From positions 53,239,642-53,303,641 of the forward strand of contig NW_020312848.1 of the NCBI RefSeq assembly GCF_003265705.1: a stretch of 64,000 nt of DNA. The letters are read 5' to 3'. Numbering within the stretch: position 1 is the first letter of the stretch; each line of letters begins with the position of its first letter. The stretch comes from Callorhinus ursinus (lineage: Eukaryota > Chordata > Mammalia > Carnivora > Otariidae). Below the pieces are notes generated by a model. The model was not told the DNA's origin. It saw nothing but the letters and a program-made list of their open reading frames with translations, and made no database searches. The translations under genes and the position numbers were made by a program. Below are positions 11,772 to 23,883 of this stretch, one piece after another.

Positions 11772-12584
11772 TAGTTGATCCTCATTATTTATGAATTCTG
11801 TATTCATGAATTCTTCTACTTGTTAAAATTGATTTGTGACACCAAAATCAATACTCATAAAATCTTCATAACGACATGTGAACATGCACAAAGGGTTGAA
11901 AAATTTCAGTTGCCCAACATACATGTTCCCAACTGAGGTCAAACAAGGTGATATTCTACCTTCTTGTTTCAGCTCTCACACTATAAATGACAGTCCCTTT
12001 TTGTGCCACAATTTTTACACATTTTTGTGTTTTTTTGTGGGTGACTTTGCTGTTTAAAATGAGCCTCAGTGAGCTCCCACCCTATGCTCAAGAAGGCTGT
12101 GATCTGTCTTACAGAGAAGATACACATGTTAGATAAACTTCATTCAGTCATGAGTTATAATGCTGCTGACTGTGAATTCAATGTTAATGAATCAACGATA
12201 TATATTAAATAAGATTTCTTTAAGCGACTGCCTTCAGCTCAGGTCATGATCCTGGAGTCCCCAGATCAAGTCCGGCATTGAGCTCCCTGCTCAGCAGGGC
12301 AGTCTGCTTGCTTCTTCCTCTGACCCTACCCCCCTCATGTGCTCTCTCTCTCTCTCTCTCTCATTCTCTCTCTCTCAAATAAATGAATGAAACCTTTAAA
12401 AAAATATTTCTTTAAGCAGAAACATAAATAAAACAAGGTTATGTGTTAATCAGTTGATGAAAATGTGACCAGAGGGCTCACACAAATCTTACTCCCAGGG
12501 GAGCCATGGTTCAGTATTCACTAATTCAATGTTCATGGTGATTTTATGGAACATAACTACTGTGAATAATGAGAATTAATTGTA
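11772..12584 (+). mobile_element. Tigger-type (Tc1/mariner) DNA transposon
   Basis: The ends form imperfect inverted repeats (11772-11789 against 12567-12584, about 14 of 18 matching, with the shared core CTCATTATT/AATAATGAG) at TA-containing sites. Interior phrases such as 'cagctctcacactataaatg', 'aagaaggctgtgatctgtct' and 'caatgttaatgaatcaacga' match a short, internally deleted Tigger-family element that includes the start of the transposase frame. No functional transposase remains. A SINE splits it at about 12225-12405. My naming within the Tigger/MER44-like group is from memory. Confidence 0.8.
12225..12405 (+). mobile_element. CAN/SINEC SINE lacking its 5' head
   Basis: The element begins at 'cgactgccttcagctcaggt', missing roughly the first 30 bases of the tRNA-derived head, and runs through a (CT)n stretch to a 'caaataaatgaatgaaacct' tail. 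An 11-bp duplication ATTTCTTTAAG is at 12214-12224 and 12406-12416, so this is a genuine 5'-truncated insertion. The left copy ends TTAAG, a word also present at the truncation point of the SINE. Confidence 0.9.
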
Positions 12585-14454
12585 TATGCAAGATCTATAT
12601 ACAGATCTTCAGAGTTTTTATTTTTATCAGGAGCAATTAGAAAATGAAAATGTTGAGATATCATATGTAATAGTTTTAAAAATAAGGAAACCTAGGAATA
12701 ATTCTAGCAAGAGATAAATAAGACTCTACACAAAAAAGTACAATATATTACTAGGAGAGATTAAAGGAGCTACGTCTTTCCTATATTCAGCCTCATACGG
12801 ACACCCATCCAAAACATGCATGGAAATAAAATTTCATCCTTGTGTTTTCCTTATTACCCATAACCTTCAAAGTCAGACTTGTCTTAAATATCTGTAGTCA
12901 AATATGGTGACAACCTTTCTGATTCAAACTTAAAGAACTTCCTTGGACAAATATACAACCCACTCAGTTTTTTCAAAACTCATCATTCCCAAATATTCTT
13001 TTGGCTGACGAGGCATTTTAATTTTTAAGATTGTAAAGTCTCTTGAGTGGGTGGAATCTGAAGCTACATTTCACTAATACTAGTTAGGGAAGATCGTTTT
13101 GGAATGGGAGAGGGGCAGAATGGGAAAATTACAGGAGGAGGGAGATGTGTAAAAACCAGTGTTGCATAACAGTGCTTGACAAACACTGCTCACACTCACA
13201 AAGTGCTTCCTTTTACTCAAATTTAATCTTACATTTGACAATTAAAATCCTTGTCTTCCTTCTGAACTGGGAGAAATGGAGAAAAGTGATGCTTTATTAA
13301 GGCACGTTTTCTTAGGGAAGTCTGTTATGAAGATCTTGCTTCCTTTCACAGGGTCTAAATCTATCTCCGTTTTCCTCTGTGGCCCCATTTTGACTCCTGA
13401 ATCAGCTTTACTGCTTACTGAGTCTCTTCACTCACTGCTCTTCTGAATCATTATGGGTATTATTAATATAAAACTGTTGCTTAGTCATTTTTGGGTTTTG
13501 CACTATTTGAGACACACATTATGTTATAGACTATAGATTCCACAGTCCCAAAATAGGAAGTAACATTTTTAAATGCTATTCTTTGAGGGATATAAGTGTT
13601 ATAATGTATAATGTTAAGTTTTAGATGCTGAGAAAACATGCCTTCTGGTCATATTTTTGAAACCCCTCAGTGGCTTCAATGTCTGAATATTAGAAGAGAA
13701 ACTGAGTCTCTATCAAGCTCAACCCAGATCAAGAAACTGAGCTTCCTCTACAAAAAAAAAAAAAAAAGCAAAATTATAAACAAAAACCTAGAATCTTGCC
13801 TCGCTGACAATTCTTCAAGTGCTATCTTGTGGTGAATAAGAATCATTCATTTCCCCCTCATCTTTGCCAAGTGAGTGTTTCATTGTTCAACTGAGCTAAT
13901 AGAACAGATGAAGGCGAAAGAGGCAATACTCAAGAGCACAGTTACTGATAAATAATTACAACAAGGACATTATAATTATTTAATTAAAATCTGTGCACGG
14001 GGAGAGATTATGAGTCTTTCAGCTTGCTACCTCATTTAGATGATACTAGTCATTAACCAATTTAGCTAGAGTCAGCACCCAAATGTCCACATGCTTCACT
14101 TTCTCTTTGAAACCCGTGCAGTCAGCAGCCATGGCTGCACGCTCTGTGTCCTGCTGGTGGGGAGCACAGGCACCTCAATAGCTTTAGGAGACACTCGCAA
14201 GTCTTAACTACCCATAACCACCTCATAAACCTTCTCTGGGATTCTGAAGGTTTTCCTCTGAAACATAGTGCCCAGAAATTTTGGTGGCATTTACTTTTAT
14301 TAAGAACAAACTGAAACTTCTGCTAAAGAATAGAAATCAATAGAATACCGGCTTGATGAAGCGCTCTCGAAAAAGGTTTCTTTTATGATGTGTTGAAACC
14401 AGTTGTTTTAAAGGAGGAGGGATTCATCTATATGGCAATCCTACACCATCTACC
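12585..14454. other. Unassigned DNA with one poly-A run
   Basis: A16 run at about 13752-13767. The block at about 13850-14130 is high-complexity with several TAATTA-type homeodomain words and may be conserved noncoding sequence (inference). No exon is supported. Confidence 0.4.
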
Positions 14455-14464
14455 CCAAAGACAA

Positions 14465-14659
14465 CTCTATTGTTTTTCAATTTTTATTTATTTTACAGAG
14501 AAATAGAGCGAGAGTTCAAGTAGACAGAGCGCAGAGGGAGAGAAGAAGCAGGCTCTCCGCTGAACAGGGAGCCCGACATGGGGCTTGATCCCAGGACCCT
14601 GGGATCATGACCTGAGCTGAAGGCAGTCTCTTAACCAACTGAGCCACCCAGGTGCCCCT
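14465..14659 (-). mobile_element. CAN/SINEC SINE, antisense
   Basis: Starts with 'tttttatttattttacagag' and ends with the inverted head 'gagccacccaggtgcccct'. A 10-bp duplication CCAAAGACAA is found at 14455-14464 and 14660-14669. Confidence 0.96.
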
Positions 14660-14669
14660 CCAAAGACAA

Positions 14670-14852
14670 AGTACCCCAGGGTACTAATATTTCAATCTCC
14701 ACATAGAAATTAAAGTCCCTGTTCTTCAGGTGTTTCCTTTTTGAATATATATAGAGAGAGAGAAAGAAAAGGCAACTACTACACCATTACTACAGAAAAG
14801 ACTGTTGGGACAAAGGAAATAACAGAGAGAAGCACTGATCTTAATTTAATGG

Positions 14853-14895
<43 letters not shown>

Positions 14896-15639
14896 CACAC
14901 ATTTTATTTATTTTGCTTTTACCTTGATAAGTCATTTATTTTACTCTGCTGTGTCCCAGTTCTGCAGATTCACCTAGTTTCTAAAAATGTAACAAATTAC
15001 TCTATTTCTGAAATCAGCTTGAAGTAGGACATCTTGGCAAATCAATACAGTCCCACAGACCTCAGTACTTAAGAAAAATAAGACAACTTAAACTATGGTG
15101 AAGTAAAAATTTTAATAAAAATAAAATATGTGATACCTGGACCCTGGGCCACTTCCTTGAAAGTCTAAAATGATACAGCTACCCAAACTGGTGAGTCTTC
15201 TCTGGGAATTAGAGAACTAATAACATTTTTTACATTTTATGTAATCTAAAGAAGCTGTGTAAAGAGGCTTCTGGTCTTTCAATGCCTCCCCCAAAATACA
15301 AATTTTGGAAATACTAAATGGTAGCAGTATGGTAGAACACAAAGAAAACCAAATACACAAATACCTTCTTGAAAGAATTCCTTTACCTAATCCACTTCTT
15401 TGACACAGGAGATGACTGCTACTCAATATAGGAGAAATGAGACCTGGACTAAGTAGAAAAGGGCAGACTAGACAACTTTGAGGATTAGTTTTATCTGTGT
15501 TAATAACTACTCACCGATATGTAGGCTCATGTGTTTTTTCTTATAAATTACTTCTTATTAAAAAAACCTACTTTCCCTTTTACTCAACTTAAATATATAC
15601 TCTGCTACATTAACTCTTCCTGCTTCTAGGGACCAATCT
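14670..15639. other. Unassigned DNA with a (CT)n run
   Basis: A (CT)n microsatellite lies at 14857-14892. The rest shows no recognisable element. Confidence 0.5.
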
Positions 15640-15990
15640 AGTTTCTTTCTAAGGGCTTTAACCATTGCTCTTCCATCTACCTGGAATGTTCCCTTTTTTT
15701 ATGGATCTTTACATTTCTAGCTCCTTTTTGTGTGCTGTTAGCTTAAATATCACCTCCTCAGAGAGGTCATCCCTTATCACTCTGTTAAAATAGGCAACCA
15801 TTTGTTATTCTTCATCCTAACACCTACTTTTTGTTATCTTCATAGTACTCATCAGTATCTTTATTACATAAGTATTCCTTTCATTACTCATATATAGACT
15901 GTTTCCGTAGACTATCAGCTCCATGACTAGAAGTGCCATGTTGGTCTCATCCACTGTTACAGTCCCATTGTCTGGCACAGTGCATGAATG
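15640..15990 (+). repeat. L2 LINE 3' region
   Basis: Ordered L2 phrases: 'ctacctggaatgttccc', 'agcttaaatatcacctcctc', 'agagaggtcatcccttatca', 'ttcatagtactcatcagtat', 'atcagctccatgactag' and 'tgtctggcacagtgcatga'. Non-coding remnant. Confidence 0.85.
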
Positions 15991-18539
15991 AATGAACCCC
16001 CAATCAACTTGGAAGTAATAAATAGAAAGTTTCATTTAAATAAATTTGCTTCTTCTTTTATTTTCCCTTTTTATCTAAGCTGGTTAAATTATTGACTAGT
16101 GGTTGAATATGGTTGACAAATACTGTCTAGCCCTTTGTGCATTATTACCATGTAATTTTTACCTTTATTCCTACAACATGTTTTGTTTATTTTGATTTCT
16201 TGGTATTTTTCTCTATTGAATCCCATTCTATTTATTTTTGACCACTTCTGTAATTGAATAGTATTAAAATTTGAAATCTAGCTCATAAAATAATATTAAA
16301 ACATGCTATTTTAAATTTCCTTCATTTTTCTTGTTTTTTTTTATCTCATTGGGATCCTGATTTCTATCATTTACAGATAGTTCCCCCAAAGAAACCCTCA
16401 ATTCATCTTCTAGCTCAAAATTATCAAGTCAGTCACTATAGAATCAATCCATCCATACTTAGAAGATTACTTCACTGATAAATGAAACTAAAACAGTATT
16501 CTAGTAATTAGTCTGTCATTCAGGGGGGTTCACTAGATTTCCTCCTTTGTTAAAGTAGGCATATATCATTTTTTCTAATGATAAACGTTAAGGTTTTTCT
16601 AAATTGATTTGTTTGCCTATTGTATAATAACCTGAAAATTCTACCCTGGGTAAATTTTTTTTATCACATATATAAAATAATGAACAAGACTTGAGCGATA
16701 TTTTTGCTTATGCTAGATTAAAGTTACATGCCATTCTACCTGAAGCAAAGTATTATGAAGCATTAAAAATGTGGTTGGCCAAATCGTGGCAGTTCAATAT
16801 ATTATATTGTTCCTGGGATTGAAATGACTAAGCTATTTGCAAAAAGATTGTTTGTATCACAAGGTCCGCTACAGTTTTATTTTCCTTTTTATATTATTGT
16901 AATTTAATTATGAGTATATTAACACTATTCCCTGGCATTTATTTTCTTTTACTACTCCATGTAAGCTATTGCTAAAACCTCTCAGAACTCTTAAACCATG
17001 AAGTTGATTATATACTGTTACTTTCAGTACTATGGGTATAAAAGTTGTTGCTATCTTTATCATGGAATGAGGAGCAACTGGGCAAGTTGAGACAGTAGGG
17101 CAACTTATCCGTGTTTTATGGGTTGGGTATTATAATGTGACTGTGAAATCTTGTTTGGAGTTTCATCCATTCCTGGAGTGGGCATGAAAGGACTATTTAT
17201 ACATAAGAACAAAAATTATTTTGGAGCCAAATATAAACAGTTTTCCAATTCTCCACTATTTTAAATTTCTCACATATCTCCTAGTCTGAGACATAGATAT
17301 TTATGTTTGCTTGGGTGTCTTATTTTGTAATTTTGATTAAAGCATTAATGAAGATCCCTCCAAAATCACTACAAATATTAAAATATATAAACCTTGCTAG
17401 AAAGTCAAACATCCCAATTTTACTGTGCATGTATTTCTGTGTTGTTTTATTTTCTTACCTCTGCAAATGGTGATCATCATGAGAGAAGTGATTTTTTTCT
17501 CATTACTTTTGTGTACCTCTGAAGTTGCTACTTTGAGCCGTAGACCTGGTAAATATTCATTCAACATTTGTGGGGAAAAATGTATTAAAACTCCTTCTGT
17601 TATGAATGACCAACTTTAAAAATGCATAGGATATTAAATAATCTGACATTCTTAAAGTAAAAACTCATTAAAGCTATTGAGACTCTGTAAAATATCAGGG
17701 TATAAACCCAAATTTTGTTGAGTTTCCAATCTAAACTACTTGTTTAATAGAAAGAGGTTTACTCCTCCAGACAACCTATTCAGAACAGATACCCATTTCT
17801 GAAATAGCACCATTTTGAAAACCTGTGAGGTTAGACGCGATATCATGCAAGAGATTAGCTGAGCCAGAAAGAAAAAGTTCCCATCCTCTTAAAAACCTTT
17901 AACATAAATAAGCAGCAGAAATAGTTGCAAAAAAATGTAGCTAATAACACTATCTCTTACAGATGAACTAGCATTACAGTTTCTGAAATATCACTGAAGT
18001 TTTGCTTCTCAACTTGAGGTTGACTCTCTTTATTAGTGTAACCTCTTGGGGGATGATATTACATCACCTTGTACGTGCGATCTGCACATGGCTGTTAAAG
18101 ACCTTTAAATCTAATGTGCACTGACCTCTTGAACATTTGCTCTCACTGGTGGTTTCCAATTTCTTCTATATCAAATGGTGACCTTAACATTCTAACTCAC
18201 GGATATAACTATTAGAATTGAGCTGACATGATAAATGACTGCTCTTGCCATCCTTGTCATATTTTTATTTTTCAGAGATTCAGTTGATAGTTTGGTCTTT
18301 TCAGTTTGCCTTTTATTTCTCCTGAATAATGGCCATTTCATTGTTAATTTGCGTCCCCCTACAGAAGAAAAAGAAGTACTCAAATAATTTCATTAGCAAA
18401 TATAATCTCTGCAATTCATGGTTTGATGTTATTGATCAACTTATTTGATTTTTTCAAAATTAATCTAAGAACAGTATATGCAACCATGTCTACTCACGAT
18501 TATTTAAAAATCTGTTATCTTCCACATTTGCAAATTTCA
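15991..18539. other. Unassigned AT-rich DNA
   Basis: No repeat or gene recognised. Short reading frames here (for example 17425-17619) have no homology I can name and no splice context. Confidence 0.45.
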
Positions 18540-18830
18540 TCATTTACTCTATCCTGCCCAGTCCTACAGTTCTCACAATTATCTAGTTATTTTTAAAAGC
18601 CTTTATGATTTAGGTTACTTTCAAATTTTTCTGTAGCCCTAACTCACCATTGGTTAGTTTCCACAGTTTATCCCCCCCATTGATATATATCTTCCTGCTA
18701 CCTGATACTGAATATGTCTGAACCCAAATTTACTCTCTCTAGGCATTGTCATCACCAAACTGTCCGTCCTTGATTATCATCAATGGCAGAACAGCCCTGT
18801 CCCAGCTTGGCAACAACAAATTGAGACTCA
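18540..18830 (-). repeat. Old mammalian repeat fragment, unnamed family
   Basis: 'tactgaatatgtctgaaccc' and 'ttgattatcatcaatggcag' look like the reverse of the family also seen at 29200-29530, 45390-45700 and 61831-62352. Weak match. Confidence 0.35.
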
Positions 18831-19633
18831 TGCTTAAGTTATGTCCACATAAATTATCTGTACAACATGAAAGATTATTCTTCACTTACCAAGGTTTTAG
18901 CAACTCCAATTAACATATAATGGTTAGCCTAGATATCCATCAATTGGCTTAACTGAATTTGTAGCTATCTGACTGCCTAAATAAACTTGATATATAACTA
19001 CAGTATAGTCAGATAAGAATTTTTAACATTAATGAGGATTTGTTGAATGGACAATAATAGTTCCATTATTTAAACACTAAAAGGCTAAGTGCTACAGTCA
19101 AAAATTAAACTAAGCCATTTCTTGAATTATTAATCTGTTTCCACTTAGGTGTCCTTAGAACATTTTATAATTTCAAACACTTGTGACTGTTTTATGATTG
19201 TTAAATTTTTACTGAAAGGGTTAAAGCATTTTCTATCTAATACACCTCCAAAAATAACCTTATCTAACTTGACAAACATGGTCCAATATATATTGAAGCT
19301 ATTTTGAAAATAATGGAAAAATCTTATTAATAACTGTTTTCTCTTGTGGGGTGTGGTGAATAGTAATTTAGGGCAGGTGAGAGCAAAGCAATTTAACATT
19401 TCCCTTGTTAGTTCCTTTGACCTACAAGTTTGGAGGTCTCTGCAACACCCTTGAGCTTTTTCCACAGGAAAAAAATTTTTTTTTTTGCCAAAAAAATTCT
19501 CTGTTTTGCTGTTAGGTTCTGCCTCTATCTTGTTCAGGTATTTATTTCTTATATTATTTTTGTCTCCAAGAAGAGACAAAAAAAGTATGTGTATGTGGTG
19601 TGTGCATTGCTTATATATATTATATATGGTATA
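18831..19633. other. Unassigned DNA containing a 144-codon frame
   Basis: The minus-strand frame 19145-19579 is 144 codons with no in-frame stop, the longest frame in the window outside recognised repeats. I recognise no domain, signal peptide or transmembrane segment. The predicted product is rich in Lys, Asn and Phe, in keeping with its AT-rich DNA, and no splice sites or polyadenylation context stand out. A chance frame is the likeliest reading. Confidence 0.3.
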
Positions 19634-19635
19634 TA

Positions 19636-19958
19636 CAGTTGACCCTTGAACAACATGGGTTTGAACTCCATATGTCCACTAATATGTGGATGTTTTTCAA
19701 TAAATGCAGTACAGTACTGTAAGTGTATATTACCTTTCTTATTATTTTCTTAATAATGTTTTTCTTTTCTCTAGCTTACTTTGTTATAAGAATACAGTAT
19801 ATAATGCATATATAAAATATGTGTTAACTAACTGTTCATGTTACTGGTAAGTCTTCAGGTCAATAGTAGGCTATTAAGTTTTGGTGAGTCAAATGTTATA
19901 CATCGATTTTCAACTGTGCTGGTGCGTCAGTGCTCATAAACCCTGTATTATCCAACTG
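19636..19958 (+). mobile_element. Tigger-type MITE
   Basis: Starts CAGTTGACCCTTGAACAACA and ends 'ttatccaactg', flanked by TA at 19634-19635 and 19959-19960, the Tc1/mariner target duplication. Interior words 'gcagtacagtactgtaagtg' and 'tttctctagcttactttgtt' match the copy at 45856-46180. Too short to encode transposase. Confidence 0.88.
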
Positions 19959-19960
19959 TA

Positions 19961-20384
19961 TTATATTATAGGAGAGCATATATCTATATTATATGTTTCT
20001 TTCCACATAAATTGTCTCTTGGCTAAAGTTGATATTGCTCAAGGGAATGATGCCCTCTAACCTGATCTTGTATGATGAATCTGTGTGTCTGATGAGTTAG
20101 GAATATATATTGCCTTTATTTTAAACAGTATGGCCATTGGCTTTAACCCATTTATGGAATCACCTCATACCATTGTCTTTAATTTCTATCTTGCTCTTCA
20201 ACCAGTTCAAAAGAATAAATTCATGCAACCAAGTAAATGGCTACTAAAAATTACTTATTGAAGTAAATGACTTGATTACATTTAGGGCTTCTCCGAATCC
20301 TTTTATATTCTGGGTTTGTGGGTGACTATATATTTTCGCAATTCAGAGCAAATGCCAAATCAAAACACTGTCCAGTAAAAAGTG
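19961..20384. other. Unassigned DNA
   Basis: No feature recognised. Confidence 0.45.
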
Positions 20385-20530
20385 CTCAGAGCTGTAAGTC
20401 AGCCAACCTAGAGTGCAGTTTTAACTCTACCATTATCTAACTGTGAATTTTGATAATCCCTGAAATTTCCTGGATTTCATTTTCTTTGTTTATAACATGA
20501 AGCAGTTAGATTATCTAAAATTTCCTGCTT
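20385..20530 (+). repeat. MIR-type SINE fragment
   Basis: 'gcagttttaactctaccatt', 'tgtgaattttgataatccct' and 'cattttctttgtttataaca' follow the MIR order (simple-taste tRNA-related half into the core). Highly diverged. Confidence 0.6.
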
Positions 20531-20979
20531 TCCAAAAGTTCTGCAGTTGAGAAAATTGTAAACAGAATTGAGAAAAAGTAGTTTGACTTCAGTAAATTTC
20601 CATTCTCAATTTCACCTTTCCTCCCTCTGGAGGTGCCAGGTGAACTCATGCTGCCCAAGGCCTCCTGAACACGGAAATTACCTTCCTGACTCCTAACAAG
20701 TTTGAGCTGGTGACTTTTGAGCCTAGCCATTGTCTGCTTTATTTCAAAATAGTGCCGACCTCCAATAAATGCAACCTGAGATGAAAGCAAAATCCTAATA
20801 TCTTATCTTTTTTATCATCTTCTACTCCTTGATCTATCTTACCAGCTCAGGAGTGTTGTACAATAATATTATCTACTAGTATAGAAAACTGCCGTTTTCA
20901 TATATTTCAGTGGCAGTTTTAATTAGTACAGTTTTTATACAAAGTAAATTGGTGATAAGCACCAAGAGACTTCCAATTT
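20531..20979. other. Unassigned DNA
   Basis: A minus-strand 91-codon frame (20515-20790) spans it but shows no recognisable domain. Confidence 0.4.
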
Positions 20980-21290
20980 TTTCATAATCATTGACCCATA
21001 AATTCAACATCTAAGACATCATTTTCAAGAAATATTAGGAGGGGCACATAAAGATATAAATACAGCACTATTCCTAGGGAGGTGGGGGTAGATTGAAAAC
21101 AATAGAAATATCCAAAATATGACATCTACTAAATAAATTATGAGGACCTCTGTAATGGAATATTATATAGCCATAAAAATCATGGTTTAAAGAATACTAA
21201 TATGGCAAAAAGGTAACTGATTAATCAGTATAATTTCTAATTGGGAAAATTCAGGAAAGAATGTAAAAATAAACAAAAATATCTGGATTC
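20980..21290 (+). mobile_element. Old L1 3' region fragment, sense
   Basis: 'tacagcactattcctaggga', 'aataaattatgaggacctct' and 'taatggaatattatatagcc' match the 'cardinal' L1M segment just before the 3' end. A related copy is at 61555-61830. Confidence 0.55.
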
Positions 21291-21457
21291 CCACTGCTCA
21301 AGACTATTATTGTTTATACATTTGTGGACTTCTCCTGTCTCTGTTAAAACCAAGTATTGCTTTGTAATGTGAACAACAGCAAAATCAAACAAAAAAACAC
21401 CTCATTTTAAAGGACTTTTCTTTGCCAAGGGCCACATGTTAAGAAGAGACCAAGATA

Positions 21458-21463
<6 letters not shown>

Positions 21464-21504
<41 letters not shown>
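21464..21504. repeat. (GT)n microsatellite
   Basis: About 41 bases of GT repeat. Confidence 0.97.
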
Positions 21505-21506
<2 letters not shown>

Positions 21507-21619
21507 TGAGGCATGAAAACCAGGGATATTGATTCACCGAGAGGGTTTATATACATGTAAATGTAAAAATCATATAGACACATGGGGCCTTCAACAATAT
21601 TGCAGTTTCTCCCTCTGAG

Positions 21620-21824
21620 CAGGGTTTTTTCAACATCAGCAGATAATTACTTCGGGGAGGGATTTCTCTGTATATTGTAAGATGTTTAGTAATATCTCTG
21701 ACCTCTCTCTGATAGATGCCACTACTAATTCTTCCCTTGCCAATTTGTGACGACCAAAACTTCTTGCCAGATGTCACCAGATTTCTCTTGGGAAGGCAGT
21801 ATTGTTACTTCTTGAGAACCACTG
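21620..21824 (+). mobile_element. MER20-like hAT MITE
   Basis: Begins CAGGGTTTTTTCAACATCAG and ends TTGAGAACCACTG; the interior 'attgtaagatgtttagtaat' and 'gatagatgccactactaatt' match the short non-autonomous hAT family known as MER20. The two ends are the expected imperfect CAGxG/CxCTG inverted repeats. Confidence 0.8.
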
Positions 21825-22139
21825 CTCTAAAGCTATATTCTCCCAGACTGTGTCTTTTAAGCAGCAAAGAAGATATATCATTAGATTGTTTTTAATAGTT
21901 AGGGAAAGCAGAAGATCCAGATAAAGTCATTGTTGGGAAAAATTGCCACATACTCCTGACTCCTAAGTGCTGGTTTGTTGTTGTTTTTGTTGTTTAAATG
22001 TTTCCAAGAACTGGCACAGTCTCCTAGGGTATGGCTCCCTCGTGCAGGGACAGGACAGTTCACAAACTTCTGATCCCCAGTACTCTCTTTCAGTCTTTAG
22101 CATCTGACAAACAGGCATAGTCTCAAACATTATTTTTAT
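21825..22139. other. Unassigned DNA
   Basis: No element recognised. Confidence 0.4.
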
Positions 22140-22740
22140 ATCTCTAGATCTATCCCATCATTAGTCCATGAGAAATGGAACTGCCACAGCCTCACCAATA
22201 TCTCCCTGACTGGGAGGGGTAGGGATGCCTTGATACTGTTCCCCATGAGCTCTACTGACACCATGGGGGGATGGAGGGACCTCGTTACTGCTGGGCAATG
22301 GTGAACGGCCAGACTCTCCACTAGGCTTCTTTTTATACCACGCCAGGGAGTCTGAGAAAGGCACCTAGTTATGCCAGTGAGGGTAGAAGTCCCACATGCT
22401 CTCCACTGACTCCACAGGGGTCCACCTCATCCTTGATAGCGGTCAAATTTCTGACTCCCTCCCTGGCCTTCTCTGACACTACCCTAGTTGGGGAGGGGTT
22501 GGGACACCTCATTAAGACTTGGCATGGGTGGAATTCTAGGCTCCCCACATGGCTTTTGCTACTGTAGGTGGAAATGGAGCTACTATTTTATAAGTGGTGT
22601 TTAGCTGGAGTAGAGCAGCTATTTACTAAAAGCTTTCTATCTTGCCAGGCTGCCCCTTCCCTCATCATTGGCTAGAGAGAGCAGGCTTTCCTTGGGGCTA
22701 TTTTTGTCTGCATCCTTTGGCATTTCCAGGTTGTCTGCTA
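22140..22740. repeat. GC-richer old repeat with internal degenerate units
   Basis: This block is GC-richer than its surroundings. Related words recur: 'tgggaggggtagggatgcct' with 'acctcgttactgctgggcaa', then 'ggggaggggttgggacacct' with 'cattaagacttggcatgg', plus 'tctccactaggcttc' and 'ctccccacatggctt'. Units of roughly 100 bp are implied. It resembles a mammalian old-L1-associated sequence, but the family is not fixed. The overlapping minus-strand frames at 22136-22364 are shadows of it. Confidence 0.45.
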
Positions 22741-23227
22741 ATTCAGCTCCAGATCTGGGAAAAATGAAGTAAAAACATATGTACTTATACAATGTATAGT
22801 TTCCCCAAATCATCTATTTCATTGACATTTTTCAAAGTTACTAGCATAAGAAGGTACAAAGAAATATCTTGATTTTAATCTTTTACATATCTGCAAATTC
22901 TTCACTTTTAATTTGTGCTCTTGTATTTTCCTGAGGTCAAGAAAAAATTTTGAGCCTAGGCCACACTGAAGGTCTAGAATATTGTTTTGAATTGATGTAT
23001 ATCATTGCTCTTTTAGAATAGTATTATAAGGAAAGGTAAAATTACAATTAGACAGCTGAAGACTGGGACTGCTCATTAATCCCACATGGGTCTTATTTTC
23101 ATCTTCTCAGACAGAGATGATATATCTATCCTACAGTTTTGTAATGAAGCTGAAATAAAATTAAACAAATAATTAACACAGCTTCTAGCTTTTAGGAGAT
23201 GCTTGATACATGCTAGATTTTAGCTGT
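22741..23227. other. Unassigned DNA
   Basis: No feature recognised. Confidence 0.4.
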
Positions 23228-23701
23228 TGCTGGGAGGAAAAAGTTTTCCTCAATCCTTAGGGTTCCCGGTCAGGTTTGAAAAATAAACTGACAAAGATTA
23301 AGAGGAAAAAAGCATGTACATATGATCACATGATACAGGAGCCTTCATAAGGAAATGAAGCCCCAAAGATACAGACCTGTATTTTTATGCTAGGTTTTAT
23401 GGAGAGTGGAGTTTGATAGGAATATGATAGGTAAAGGAGTATGAAGTAACTGTAGTAAATTGGGGGAAATTTAGCAAGTCCTGTCGTTAAGATTCTTCTT
23501 GGTGTCCCTTTGTCTTTGGAGAAAAGGATGCTCCTTTCCTTTGTATATACAAGGGCACCTCTCACAGGAGGATTTTATGGCCTATTTAAGGGAAGAGGAC
23601 AATATGGGTAGGTCAGAGTGACTTTTCTACTTCTGCCATATTCTCAAACTCCTTCAGCTTAGTTTATTCATATTTTGGGTAGCGTGTCCTACACTCCATC
23701 A
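23228..23701 (-). mobile_element. Putative solo LTR of an endogenous retrovirus, antisense
   Basis: Read on the minus strand it starts TGATGGAGTGTAG and ends in a 'ctcccagca' 3' edge, a TG...CA frame of about 474 bp, with near-matching 4-bp flanks (CTGT at 23224-23227, CTAT at 23702-23705). Shared words with the LTR at 44567-45106 (an AAAATATG word near the start, a 'tttctcctgttaatc'/'ttttcctcttaatc' word and an A/T-rich 'gaaaatt/ctttttc' end) suggest related families. No internal proviral sequence adjoins it. Confidence 0.5.
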
Positions 23702-23819
23702 CTATTTAGAATATAATGAATAATTATCTTGATGGTGACATTCTTTATTTTTTCAAATTTATTAGTAAAATATTCTAATTTTAATTTATGTTCTCAATAA
23801 ATTTGTTTTGAATACTATG

Positions 23820-23883
23820 TAATATTTAATATTAAATTTAATATTTAAATATTAAATTAATTATTTAAATATTAATGTTAATT
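23820..23883. repeat. Pure A/T palindromic tract
   Basis: About 56 consecutive A/T bases built from TTAA and ATTTAAAT words. Positions 23835-23858 form a perfect 24-bp palindrome centred between 23846 and 23847. Confidence 0.85.

Noticed and set aside
14741..14977. Frame with a Ser-Leu repeat suggesting a signal peptide
   Set aside because: Translation of the (CT)n microsatellite.
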